Virus record (IMG/VR): IMGVR_UViG_3300012936_000037 | Coordinates: 1-44,011 of that record | Length of the DNA: 44,011 bases | Direction: 5' to 3' (one strand) | DNA from: a virus | Shown here: positions 17,172-25,621 of the stretch, piece after piece | How positions within the stretch are numbered: the first letter of the stretch is position 1 | How the letters are laid out: each line of letters begins with the position of its first letter | Program-made: the position numbers and the translations under genes | Notes under the pieces: generated by a model | Seen by the model: the letters and a program-made list of their open reading frames with translations, nothing else | What the model was told of the DNA's origin: nothing | Databases searched by the model: none

Positions 17172-18673
17172 TGGATTTAGCATTAGTAGCCATACCTAGA
17201 CTTAATATAGATGCTCCTCCAATGGGTATTGCATCTATAAAAGGAAGTGTGCTGAAGGCAGGTTATACTGCAAAATGCTTTGATCTGAATATTGATTTAT
17301 ATCATGCTGTAACTTTTGATACATGGTTAGAACTAGATAGTTATTTTCAGACTGATCTTAGGTACACAGGTACAAGTTTAAATGGTGCTGGTAGTAGAGA
17401 AATTAACTTTATCAATATAGTACAAAAAAGAAAAAAAGAATTACATTGTTACAAAGAATATAATGACTTTCTTGAGAAGGCTATTCACGACATATTAGCG
17501 CATGAACCTGAATGGATTGGTGTAAGTGTATTCAGTGTTAACAGTGTTATTAGTATAGTAAACTTCTTATCTATATTAAAGGAAATAAAACCAGACCAAA
17601 AAGTTATGGCAGGAGGCATGGGACTGAGTAGCTTCGGGCTTGGCGGTAACAGTAACTTTGGTGAATTTTTAATTGAACAGGGTTTAATTACAACATACAT
17701 TAGTGGCGAGGGCGAATTAGCAATAATCGATCTTCTTAAAGAAGGTAAAGAGTCTAAGTTCACTCCGCAAATAAACGATCTTAATAGTTTAGCATTTCCA
17801 AACTATGACGATTTTGATTTAAGTTTATATCCTGGAAAAGAAAATATGGTTTATATTACAGGTAGTAGAGGTTGTGTAAGAGCTTGTACATTCTGTGATA
17901 TTAATAGTTTATGGAAAAAGTTTAGATATCGCTCAGGTGATAACATTGCTGAAGAAATATTAGAAGGACATAAAAAATATAATACTACAGACTTTTACTT
18001 TACTGATAGTTTAATCAATGGTAATATGAAAGAGTTTGTTAAATTATTAGATACTATAATCAGTTATAAAGAGCAAGGATTATTGCCAGATGATTTAATG
18101 TTTGGAGGTCAATTTATTGCTAGACCTAAAGCTAGATTTCCAGAAGAGTATTATAAAAAGATGCAAGATGCTGGTGTTTACAACATTAGTGTAGGAATGG
18201 AATCAGGCAGTGATCGTGTATTAGCAGATATGCGTAAAGGTACTACTAGAGAAGATCATGATTTTATGATGGAAATGTTACAGAAATATGGTATAAGAAT
18301 TAATCTTCTTATGCTTATAGGATATCCAACTGAAACAGAAGATGACTTCCAAGACACATTAGATATGATCAAAGACTATAAACGTTACAGTGATAGCGGA
18401 ATAATTTGGGGAATTGTACTAGGTAAAACAATGGTAGTTCTTCCGAATACTCCTATTGCTGATAATGCTGACCATTGGAGTATTGCTTATGATGATACAG
18501 GAAATTGGTTTAGTAAAGACAATGAAACATTAACATATCACGAACGAGTTAAAAGGCGTATGAGGGCAGGACGTCTTTGCGAAGATTTAGGTTATGTTAT
18601 TAAAAGTCAAGTTGTTACTGTGAACAGTCTCCATGAAATAGTTACACAGGGCGGCTATGACTCGATTTCCTAA
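17171..18673 (+). CDS. B12-binding-domain type radical SAM protein
   Basis: 500 residues. Residues 1-200 look like a cobalamin-binding Rossmann domain: PPMGIASIKGSVLKAGY, then WIGVSVFS, VMAGGMG and ISGEGE, the order seen in BchE-type and related enzymes. No DxHxxG lower-axial His is present, which is common in this class. The radical-SAM motif C235-x3-C239-x2-C242 (CVRACTFC) follows ITGSRG, and GMESGSDRVLADMRKGTT matches the class B radical-SAM core. Relatives methylate unreactive carbons or rearrange rings. This is the only member of the cluster of this class. Confidence 0.78.
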   Translation: MDLALVAIPRLNIDAPPMGIASIKGSVLKAGYTAKCFDLNIDLYHAVTFDTWLELDSYFQTDLRYTGTSLNGAGSREINFINIVQKRKKELHCYKEYNDFLEKAIHDILAHEPEWIGVSVFSVNSVISIVNFLSILKEIKPDQKVMAGGMGLSSFGLGGNSNFGEFLIEQGLITTYISGEGELAIIDLLKEGKESKFTPQINDLNSLAFPNYDDFDLSLYPGKENMVYITGSRGCVRACTFCDINSLWKKFRYRSGDNIAEEILEGHKKYNTTDFYFTDSLINGNMKEFVKLLDTIISYKEQGLLPDDLMFGGQFIARPKARFPEEYYKKMQDAGVYNISVGMESGSDRVLADMRKGTTREDHDFMMEMLQKYGIRINLLMLIGYPTETEDDFQDTLDMIKDYKRYSDSGIIWGIVLGKTMVVLPNTPIADNADHWSIAYDDTGNWFSKDNETLTYHERVKRRMRAGRLCEDLGYVIKSQVVTVNSLHEIVTQGGYDSIS

Positions 18674-19142
18674 ACCTTTAACAATAGAACAATTACAAAA
18701 AACACTGCCCAAAAAACTTTCTCATATAAAGGAAGATGCTAAAGTTAAGTTCATTAAACAAGTAATGTTTCTATATCGAATGTCTGATGATTTTGGTAGT
18801 ATAGATTTTAATAAAAGTACGTATGATGGTGTTGATGTTAACATTGTTTATGATCCAATGGAACCTAAAATTCAACTAAAACTTTTAATGCAACAAGTAA
18901 TGGACAAGTGGTATTTTAGTAATTTAGAAAAGAATGAAAACGTATATTTTTATAGATTTATAAATTTGTTTAGGGCTGAAATGTCACAGGAAGAATGGAA
19001 AGAAGTTGATTTTCATTTAAGAACAACTAATGAAATGGTACTTAGTGAAAATTACAAACAGTACACTGACTATAGAAGAAAACTAGATGAAATTGAAATC
19101 ATAATACAAGATGAGAATTTTAGTGCAAAGGAAAATTATTAA
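18657..19142 (+). CDS. hypothetical protein
   Basis: 161 residues, charged and mostly helical, with no Cys-rich or nucleotide-binding motif. It starts inside the end of the previous gene (17-base overlap) and is joined by TAATG to the next radical-SAM gene, so it is translated with them. The sequence LFRAEMSQEEWKEVDFHLRTTN is unrecognised. It may be a partner of one of the flanking radical-SAM proteins, but nothing shows this. Confidence 0.5.
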   Translation: MTRFPKPLTIEQLQKTLPKKLSHIKEDAKVKFIKQVMFLYRMSDDFGSIDFNKSTYDGVDVNIVYDPMEPKIQLKLLMQQVMDKWYFSNLEKNENVYFYRFINLFRAEMSQEEWKEVDFHLRTTNEMVLSENYKQYTDYRRKLDEIEIIIQDENFSAKENY

Positions 19143-20188
19143 TGTACGAATATGATTCTTTATACGGAATACATATAGAATTTACAAGCCGTTGCAATCT
19201 TGTATGCCCTCAATGTGCAAGGACTAAAAATGGAAGTGTAAATCCTGATTTGCCTTTAGAAAATATGCCATTGGAAACAGTTCAAAAAATATTTGATGAA
19301 ATGGGTGAAAAAACACAGTATGTTCATTTATGTGGAAACTACGGAGACTTTGTTGCTTATCCACATGCACTAGAAGCAATAGATATTATACAAAAAAGCG
19401 GTGTTGACTTTATTAAAATATACACAAATGGTAGTGCTAGACCTAGTAAATTTTGGGAAGAACTTGCAAACAAATTAGCTGATAGTAAAGGACAAATAGT
19501 CTTTAGTATTGACGGACTTGAAGATACAAATCATTTATATAGAGTTAATAGTAATTTTCAAAAAATTATACATAATGCAAAAGCATTTATCGATGCTGGC
19601 GGTACCGCTGTATGGGAATGGCTGCCCTTCGAACACAATGATCATCAAGTTGAAGATGCTGTAAAAATGGCAAAACGTTTAGGGTTTGCTGAGTTTATAC
19701 TTAAAAAGAATCCTAGATTTAGTCCTATTAATAATGGTGAACATTATCTACTAAAGCCTAGTAAAAAATATATACATGAAGGTGTTAAACTACAAGAAAA
19801 ACAAATCATGGGAGAAACGCAAAGACTAACACCAACTTTGTTTCCTATATCTTGTAAGTACGATGCCCGCAAAATGATTTTTATAGATTTCCAAGGAAAC
19901 ATTTTGCCTTGTTGCTGGCACGGAAATAGATATAATCCAGACAGTAAAAGCGGAACAAATGAATTCCATAAAATTATGGAAGGTTACGATTCTAATATTT
20001 TTAACGTAAACTATTATTCTGTCAAAGAGATATTAAACAACGATTGGTATAGAAAAGACATGGACTATACTATTAAGATATTGAAAACTTGTAGGAAGCA
20101 TTGCCCAATGGGTAACAAAATGTCAAACAAAGATAATAGAATACAGCATGTGTTTAAAGAAGTCTTAGATATGGAGCCTTGGGAATAA
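19142..20188 (+). CDS. radical SAM protein, subfamily A
   Basis: 348 residues. Motif C18-x3-C22-x2-C25 (CNLVCPQC) follows GIHIEFTSR. Family blocks: CGNYGDF, FSIDGLEDTNHLYRVNS, GTAVWEW and FEHNDHQVEDA. Auxiliary-cluster cysteines are ISCKY, ILPCCW and CRKHC near the end, the same three-part layout as 7531 and 22639. A QFGx-like or GGEP loop is not obvious, as in other subfamily A members, where CGNxGDP seems to take its place. TAATG on both sides. Confidence 0.8.
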   Translation: MYEYDSLYGIHIEFTSRCNLVCPQCARTKNGSVNPDLPLENMPLETVQKIFDEMGEKTQYVHLCGNYGDFVAYPHALEAIDIIQKSGVDFIKIYTNGSARPSKFWEELANKLADSKGQIVFSIDGLEDTNHLYRVNSNFQKIIHNAKAFIDAGGTAVWEWLPFEHNDHQVEDAVKMAKRLGFAEFILKKNPRFSPINNGEHYLLKPSKKYIHEGVKLQEKQIMGETQRLTPTLFPISCKYDARKMIFIDFQGNILPCCWHGNRYNPDSKSGTNEFHKIMEGYDSNIFNVNYYSVKEILNNDWYRKDMDYTIKILKTCRKHCPMGNKMSNKDNRIQHVFKEVLDMEPWE

Positions 20189-20778
20189 TGCTTAAAATAC
20201 CACTAACTACTGATGCTGTTAAGTATATAAACCAACAACGAGTAATGACTTCTAAATTAAAGCATAGCGATGTAGAATGGTATTCTTACTTATTGTTTAA
20301 TTTTATAGCACAACAAATAACTCCTTACCTAACACCGGGGAAAAGGTGTTTAGATATTGGAGCAGGATTAGGGCTTATAAATATATTTCTCAGGGATATA
20401 TACGATGAAATATACTTGTATGATAAAACAGTTTCTTTAGAACAATTAGAAAATACATATTATGGATTTCATGATGAATATTGTTACTACAGTAATTTAG
20501 ACATAGCAAAAGATTTAAATCCTGATTTTAATGTAACTGATGTTTTAGATTTCCCTGACAATCACTTTGATATGATACAAAGTCATATGAGTTGGTGTTG
20601 GCACTATCCTAAAGAAACTTACTACGATAAAGTACTACAAATTTTAAAACCCAATGGTTTGCTAATAGTAGATATTTTTACTACAATGAATTATACATTT
20701 AGTGAATTTGAAGAAATAGATAGATTGGAGAACAGAGAAGATGAAAGTTTCAAACTTATTCTCCGACGCAAGGATTGA
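20188..20778 (+). CDS. class I SAM-dependent methyltransferase
   Basis: 196 residues from ATG 20188, which forms a TAATG junction; a TTG at 20179 would add three residues. Motif I is LDIGAGLG (55-62). A second strand ends YLYDKT, and a third region DVLDFPDNHFDMIQSHMSW followed by LKPNGLLIVDIF fits motifs IV and V of small-molecule methyltransferases. The C-terminal end is basic (ILRRKD). Substrate unknown. It overlaps the oxygenase gene by 38 bases. Confidence 0.72.
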   Translation: MLKIPLTTDAVKYINQQRVMTSKLKHSDVEWYSYLLFNFIAQQITPYLTPGKRCLDIGAGLGLINIFLRDIYDEIYLYDKTVSLEQLENTYYGFHDEYCYYSNLDIAKDLNPDFNVTDVLDFPDNHFDMIQSHMSWCWHYPKETYYDKVLQILKPNGLLIVDIFTTMNYTFSEFEEIDRLENREDESFKLILRRKD

Positions 20779-21385
20779 AAAAGAACCGTTCCCTTACATA
20801 GTATGGGACAATTTATTGGACAATGATACGTTTGAAGAACTTAGTTCTACTATGCCAGAACATGATCCTTTTAATTATGCGTCTAAGATTATTAAAAATG
20901 AATCCGGACTATGGAAAGAATATGCAGAGTATTTTACTAGTGTGGAATTTCATAAACAAATATTAGATGTATTTGGTATAGAGATTAGTGATAGTGTTGG
21001 ATTACGTAAGCGAGATAATACAAAATTTGTAACTGAAAGTTTTATTGCTATAAGAAAGCCCAACATGAATGAATGGTGTTTGCAACCGCATATTGATAGT
21101 AAATGGGCAATTACTAGTATGGTACATTACTTTAAAAAACCGGACGATGATGATGTGTCAGGTGAATTTGTTATACTAAAACCAAACAAAGAAATAACAT
21201 ACACTGAATCTGAGAAAAGAATTAGTTATGCAGATCCTGCTTGTTTTGATATTGTAGAAACAATACCATACGGCAGTAATAATGCTGTATGTACATTAGC
21301 TGGACCTAATGCTTGGCACGGAATATTACCTCGTACAACTAACATAAGGCGTACTGTAAATATTTCATATGAGGAATATAACTAA
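20741..21385 (+). CDS. 2OG-Fe(II) oxygenase-like protein
   Basis: 214 residues. ATG 20741 lies within the end of the methyltransferase gene, with GGAG about 11 bases upstream. Metal ligands H117-x-D119 (LQPHIDSKW) and H193 (NAWHGI) with R203/R204 form a standard 2-oxoglutarate dioxygenase set. The stretch MVHYF after the first pair and VNISY at the end are the core strands. A similar N-terminal EPFPYIVWDNLL opening is seen in many phage and cyanobacterial oxygenases that begin with a helix-strand cap. Product and substrate unknown. Confidence 0.7.
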   Translation: MKVSNLFSDARIEKEPFPYIVWDNLLDNDTFEELSSTMPEHDPFNYASKIIKNESGLWKEYAEYFTSVEFHKQILDVFGIEISDSVGLRKRDNTKFVTESFIAIRKPNMNEWCLQPHIDSKWAITSMVHYFKKPDDDDVSGEFVILKPNKEITYTESEKRISYADPACFDIVETIPYGSNNAVCTLAGPNAWHGILPRTTNIRRTVNISYEEYN

Positions 21386-21924
21386 TGGAATTACCAATCG
21401 AAAAGTTAGATTATAAGGTGGATATTGATGAACTACAAGAAGTTACTATTGATTTTCTTCATAGGTACCATTGGGATAAAAGTAACCAATTATGTTTACT
21501 TAACACACAAGACTGGGAGCCAGGAGATCCATATCAGGGAATAGGACATGTTAAAGAGCCTGGATATCCAGCATTTGGTTACAAAGAAGGAGATTTTAAT
21601 GTATTCCATCCCGATTATGAAGATACAATATTAGGTAAGTTATACAGAGAGTTTCCATTACCAGTATGTAGAATGCGAGTATTACGTGTACCTACAAAAC
21701 GTTGTTATACTATGCATGTTGATGGTGACACACATAGATATCATTTTGCAGTTATTAGTAACAAAGATGCATTTTTTGTTTTTGGCGATCAAGGTAGAAT
21801 ACAAAGTATTCCTTGTGATGGACATGCTTACAAAGTCTGTGTTAAAGAACCTCATACTTTTGTAAATACCAATTCTGGTTTTGATAGGATACATATAGTT
21901 CTCGATGCGGCACCCAAAGAATAA
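21385..21924 (+). CDS. aspartyl/asparaginyl beta-hydroxylase-like 2OG oxygenase
   Basis: 179 residues, TAATG start. H111-x-D113 (YTMHVDGD), followed by RYHFAVISN, H157 (EPHTFVN) and R168 (DRIHIVLD), matches the Asp/Asn beta-hydroxylase fold. The HRYHF and DRIHIV pairs are typical of that family. It is a separate type from the adjacent oxygenase at 20741. It overlaps the sulfotransferase-like gene by 20 bases. Confidence 0.72.
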   Translation: MELPIEKLDYKVDIDELQEVTIDFLHRYHWDKSNQLCLLNTQDWEPGDPYQGIGHVKEPGYPAFGYKEGDFNVFHPDYEDTILGKLYREFPLPVCRMRVLRVPTKRCYTMHVDGDTHRYHFAVISNKDAFFVFGDQGRIQSIPCDGHAYKVCVKEPHTFVNTNSGFDRIHIVLDAAPKE

Positions 21925-22651
21925 TTTAGCAATACTTGGATTAAGTAGAAGCGGTACAACTGTTGTTGCACAGTCGCTTGTACATGAGCTTTCTACTGAG
22001 TACGATTTTGTTCATCCGGTTTATCAAGGAGAAATTAGTAATGTATATCAGGATTACTTTTTTATAGGAGAAAATAAGAAAACAAAAGAATACAAAGAAG
22101 GTAGTTATGTTAAGTCATTTGAAATAGTAAATGGCTATTTACAAGGTTGCAGGATATATAAGAATATTCAACTTAACGGTAAAAAAGAAATGTCTAATCG
22201 TATGGACTTAATAAATTATATGATTGGTAGTAAGTTTAAATCTATTGTAAAAGTACACCCGTTTGCTATTTGGAAAAACTATCAACAGCCGTATGTATTA
22301 GAAACTTTATCTAAATTAAATTATGTATATGTAAAGCGTTCAAATAAACTAGAACATTTTTTAAGTTTTGTAATAGCACGTGAAAGTGGAATATATCATA
22401 CAAATGATCCAAATGAAAAATTTCCTGAGAATATTATAGTTACAGATGAACACAAGGATTTGTTTAAGAAATATCTGATTGCAGAAGAATGGTTTTTGGG
22501 ATTTGCTAATATAGTAAATACTGTGGTATATGAAGAGTTAGGCGAAATACAACAAGATGGATTCGTTAAAAAACTACCTTATATAAAGCCAAAAATAGAT
22601 TATATATTAAACAAAGATGAAGTATATGGTTTTATAGAATGTTTAACGTAA
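21905..22651 (+). CDS. sulfotransferase-like P-loop protein
   Basis: 248 residues. P-loop LGLSRSGTTVVAQSL (11-25) is the classic PAPS 5'-phosphosulfate loop of sulfotransferases (SRSGTT), stronger than in 1621 and 3278. A later strand and KRSNKLEHFLSFVIARESG could be the 3'-phosphate-binding part (RxxxxxxxS). The protein ends with a basic region containing PYIKPKIDYILN, much like the end of 1621-2310 (YKNEKLHYILNK). It overlaps the radical-SAM gene by 13 bases. Acceptor unknown. Confidence 0.65.
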   Translation: MRHPKNNLAILGLSRSGTTVVAQSLVHELSTEYDFVHPVYQGEISNVYQDYFFIGENKKTKEYKEGSYVKSFEIVNGYLQGCRIYKNIQLNGKKEMSNRMDLINYMIGSKFKSIVKVHPFAIWKNYQQPYVLETLSKLNYVYVKRSNKLEHFLSFVIARESGIYHTNDPNEKFPENIIVTDEHKDLFKKYLIAEEWFLGFANIVNTVVYEELGEIQQDGFVKKLPYIKPKIDYILNKDEVYGFIECLT

Positions 22652-23652
22652 GAGAAGTTCATTATGATATAACTAACATGTGCAACGCCGCATGTCCGCA
22701 ATGTGTACGTACTAATCCGGTCACAGGCAAAATGCATGACTATATATTAAAGCATGAACTTAGCTATGAAGATTTTGTAAAAATATCTCCCGCTTGGTTT
22801 ATACAGCAACTAGACTATCTTTACTTTTGTGGAAACTTTGGAGATCCTTTAATTGCAAAAGATTTGCTTGCGATACTTGATTACATATGGACTGTTAAGC
22901 CAACATTAAGTGTAAAAGTTCATAGTAATTGCGGTATACGAAGTAAAGATTGGTGGACAAAATTTGCACAATTAACTAGCGATAAAAAATTTACACTTAT
23001 TGCTAGTGTAGATGGTGCTAGTCAAGCTACACAAGAACTTTATAGAGTTAATACAAACTATGATAGGATTATAGAAAATCTTAAAACTTTTATAAGTTAC
23101 GGCGGAAAAGTAGAGTGGCGCTTTATAGTTTTTAAACACAACGAACACGAAGTTGAATTAGCCGAAAAAATAAGTAAAGAGATAGGCTGTATTAATTTCC
23201 GTAGTTATAGTAGTAATAGACAATTCCCCAATGGACGTTTTAAATATAACTTCAATGGAGAAACAAGATATTTAGAAAAACCTTCATATGAAGTTGAAAG
23301 CAAATTCAGTGATAGAAAAACTATTGAGTTTGAACAGTTAGAAGAAACAGTTGCAAAAATTGATTGCATTGCTAATAAAACAAGAAGTATTTTTATTGAC
23401 TTTGAGGGTAACGTCCTTCCTTGCTGTCATTATGGAATAAGACTGTATACAAATAGAAGAAACACTCGAGATGTAAACAATGATGAAGTTGTACAAGAAA
23501 CTATAAACAACTTTGGTAATGATAAATTTAATGCTATAGATTTAGGTATAGAGACTGCATTAAGTAACTGTGGCAGATTCTTAGAAATTTTAGATCCATA
23601 TTGGAAAAAAGGACAGCCATTAGTTTGTAAAATGATCTGTGGGAAGTCATAA
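22639..23652 (+). CDS. radical SAM protein, subfamily A
   Basis: 337 residues. Motif C15-x3-C19-x2-C22 (CNAACPQC) follows VHYDITNM. Subfamily blocks: CGNFGDP, ASVDGASQATQELYRVNTNYDR, GKVEWRF and FKHNEHEVELA. Auxiliary-cluster cysteines: IDCIAN, VLPCCH and VCKMIC at the C-terminus. It is closest to 7531 (both have LxxEDF or ED-C then QQLxYxYFCGN). TAATG link to the next radical-SAM gene. Confidence 0.8.
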   Translation: MFNVREVHYDITNMCNAACPQCVRTNPVTGKMHDYILKHELSYEDFVKISPAWFIQQLDYLYFCGNFGDPLIAKDLLAILDYIWTVKPTLSVKVHSNCGIRSKDWWTKFAQLTSDKKFTLIASVDGASQATQELYRVNTNYDRIIENLKTFISYGGKVEWRFIVFKHNEHEVELAEKISKEIGCINFRSYSSNRQFPNGRFKYNFNGETRYLEKPSYEVESKFSDRKTIEFEQLEETVAKIDCIANKTRSIFIDFEGNVLPCCHYGIRLYTNRRNTRDVNNDEVVQETINNFGNDKFNAIDLGIETALSNCGRFLEILDPYWKKGQPLVCKMICGKS

Positions 23653-24656
23653 TGTGGGTTTTATTAACAGATAAAGGTCTAAGACAAATACTATTAGCAG
23701 ACTTAAAGTTCCACACTAAAGTAAAAGGTTGGATATGTAATACAGGTAATTATGTTTATAATCTTATAATGGATGATACTTCATTTGTTAGTAATACTAT
23801 TTGTAGAGCTATTGACGATTATCCTATAATTAATATAAAAGAAACACCAAAATTTGAAACAGAGTATGCTGTTTGTCCAAAAGAAAATTGTTACTGCGGA
23901 ATGGATATTGGTATACCAAAAGGCAAAACAACAGAGGATATAATAAATCTTAAACGACAATTTAATGCTGAATCAAATATTAATGCAATACCTTGGTATG
24001 ATAATGAAACAATACTTGCATTTGGATTAAGTGATTTTATCACAAATACAATGGTTCATGTAGATTGGTTCTTAGGTAAACGATGTAACTTTGATTGTGT
24101 TTATTGTTCTCCTAGCATACACGATAATCACAGTGAATATCCTTTGCTAGAGAAGTTATTAGATTACTATGACTATTTGACAAATACAATAGTTAATAAC
24201 GAAAAAAATAAAAAAACTATTAGTTATATTTTTGGTGGAGGAGAGCCTACACTAATACCAGGTTACATAGAGTTCTTAGAACATATTACAAATGACAATC
24301 GTTTTAATAGTGAAATACGTACTCTTACTAATCTAACTGGTAGTCCTAAAAAATTGTATAGACTAAATCAGTTATGTGATATTACTTTTAGTGTGCATTT
24401 AGCATACATGACTGATAAGTTTATTGATAAGGCAGATAGATTTTTCTCATTGAGAGATGAAACATCTAAGTCTTTAACTATGAAATTTATGTATGATAAA
24501 CGCTATGCTGAACGAATAGATAAAATGTTAGAAGTACTAAACAATCATACTAACTTAAATTACAGTGTAACTCCGTTGCATGACAAATCCGACAAAAACT
24601 TATATCAATATGATGATAATGATAAGAAGTATTTTAAACTAAGAGGAAAGCTATAA
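23652..24656 (+). CDS. radical SAM protein with N-terminal Cys motif (subfamily B, permuted layout)
   Basis: 334 residues. The radical-SAM motif is C145-x3-C149-x2-C152 (CNFDCVYC), preceded by DWFLGKR as in 14083 and 16050, with FGGGEPT as the SAM-binding loop. Unlike those two, it ends soon after the radical-SAM core and instead carries C75, C80 and C82 (CPKENCYCG then IPKGKTTEDI) ahead of it. That block resembles the extreme C-terminus of 14083 (CPLGPNKLCGCG then CTPKSIEL). The N-terminal 60 residues contain a possible nucleotide-like fold start but no clear motif. Confidence 0.72.
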   Translation: MWVLLTDKGLRQILLADLKFHTKVKGWICNTGNYVYNLIMDDTSFVSNTICRAIDDYPIINIKETPKFETEYAVCPKENCYCGMDIGIPKGKTTEDIINLKRQFNAESNINAIPWYDNETILAFGLSDFITNTMVHVDWFLGKRCNFDCVYCSPSIHDNHSEYPLLEKLLDYYDYLTNTIVNNEKNKKTISYIFGGGEPTLIPGYIEFLEHITNDNRFNSEIRTLTNLTGSPKKLYRLNQLCDITFSVHLAYMTDKFIDKADRFFSLRDETSKSLTMKFMYDKRYAERIDKMLEVLNNHTNLNYSVTPLHDKSDKNLYQYDDNDKKYFKLRGKL

Positions 24657-25621
24657 TGGAAACATATGAACTATTAGATAGATTTGAAATATTGTATCCA
24701 ACTAAATCTAAATTACCTGATCTCAGAAGATCGTATATTGATAAGGACATTTCTAGTATATTCAGATTAACTGAGTCGGATGATGAATTACGTAAAGCAG
24801 TAATAGAAGAAAACTTACATAGTATATTTCGTATTATAGACGATTACGATTCTGAAGACCTTAGAAAAGCAGTATTAGAGAAAAATTTACACAGCATTTT
24901 CAGATTGTGTAACGATGAAGATTTACGTAAGTTAATAGTCGAAGATAATACTTGGCAGTTATGGCCAATACTTGATCGTTACGTAACTACTAACTTTACT
25001 GCCGCATTTAAAAACTTTTTTGTAAACGATATCAGTATCGATAAAGATTGCTTTAGTAGAGGACAATTAAAAAGTAAACTGTGGATTATAAAAGAATTAA
25101 AAAGGTTAAACTTAGATTTAGGTACAGTGTTCTTATGTGCAGGATGGTATGCTACACTTGCTACTATGATATTTGAAAATAATATCAATGTAAGTAAAAT
25201 TAAAAGTTTTGATGTTGATCCTAACTGTTGGAAGATTGCAGAAATATTTAATAAGCCATGGGTAGTAAATGAATGGCAATTTAAAGCATCAACTAAAAAT
25301 ATATTTGATATAGACTTTACTAATGAAACTTATACAACACTTAGGTCAGACGGTACCACTTGCGAAGCGAATGATATACCAGATACAATTATTAATACTA
25401 GTTGCGAACATATAGATAATTTTGTGGAATGGTATGCTAAAATACCCGCAGGCAAATTAGTAATATTACAAAGTAACGATTACGTTGAAGTCGAGGAACA
25501 TATAAACTGTTATAAAAGTATTTCTCAATTTAGTAGAAGTTGTCCAATGGAAGAAACATTATTTGAAGGTGAATTGTTTTTACCGGAATATACACGATTT
25601 ATGAAAATTGGATTTAAGTAG
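24656..25621 (+). CDS. SAM-methyltransferase-like protein with N-terminal repeats, paralogue of 5078-6115
   Basis: 321 residues, TAATG start. Residues 22-105 hold four copies of a ~17-residue unit (DLRKAVxExNLHSIFRL). The C-terminal part shares SRGQLKSKLW, CAGWYATLA, FDVDPNCWKIAE, INTSCEH, LQSNDY and FMKIG with the gene at 5078, including a strand-loop and acidic strand end suited to SAM binding. The last gene of the plus-strand cluster; it overlaps the convergent minus-strand gene by 8 bases. Methyl acceptor unknown. Confidence 0.58.
   Translation: METYELLDRFEILYPTKSKLPDLRRSYIDKDISSIFRLTESDDELRKAVIEENLHSIFRIIDDYDSEDLRKAVLEKNLHSIFRLCNDEDLRKLIVEDNTWQLWPILDRYVTTNFTAAFKNFFVNDISIDKDCFSRGQLKSKLWIIKELKRLNLDLGTVFLCAGWYATLATMIFENNINVSKIKSFDVDPNCWKIAEIFNKPWVVNEWQFKASTKNIFDIDFTNETYTTLRSDGTTCEANDIPDTIINTSCEHIDNFVEWYAKIPAGKLVILQSNDYVEVEEHINCYKSISQFSRSCPMEETLFEGELFLPEYTRFMKIGFK
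24719..24970 (+). repeat. four in-frame repeats of a ~17-residue motif in the methyltransferase-like gene
   Basis: Units DLRRSYIDKDISSIFRL, ELRKAVIEENLHSIFRI, DLRKAVLEKNLHSIFRL and DLRKLIVEDNTWQLWPI begin at residues 22, 44, 68 and 89. Spacing is 21-24 residues. Copies 2 and 3 are closest in protein sequence but differ at many codon positions, so the duplication is not recent. Each unit reads as one amphipathic helix followed by a short linker, so a small helical-repeat module for binding a partner is a guess. Confidence 0.6.

Noticed and set aside
15908-19142. Small genes 15908 and 18657 considered as RiPP precursor peptides for the radical-SAM proteins.
   Set aside because: No leader-core pattern, no repeated Cys or Gly core; their sequences look like ordinary helical proteins.
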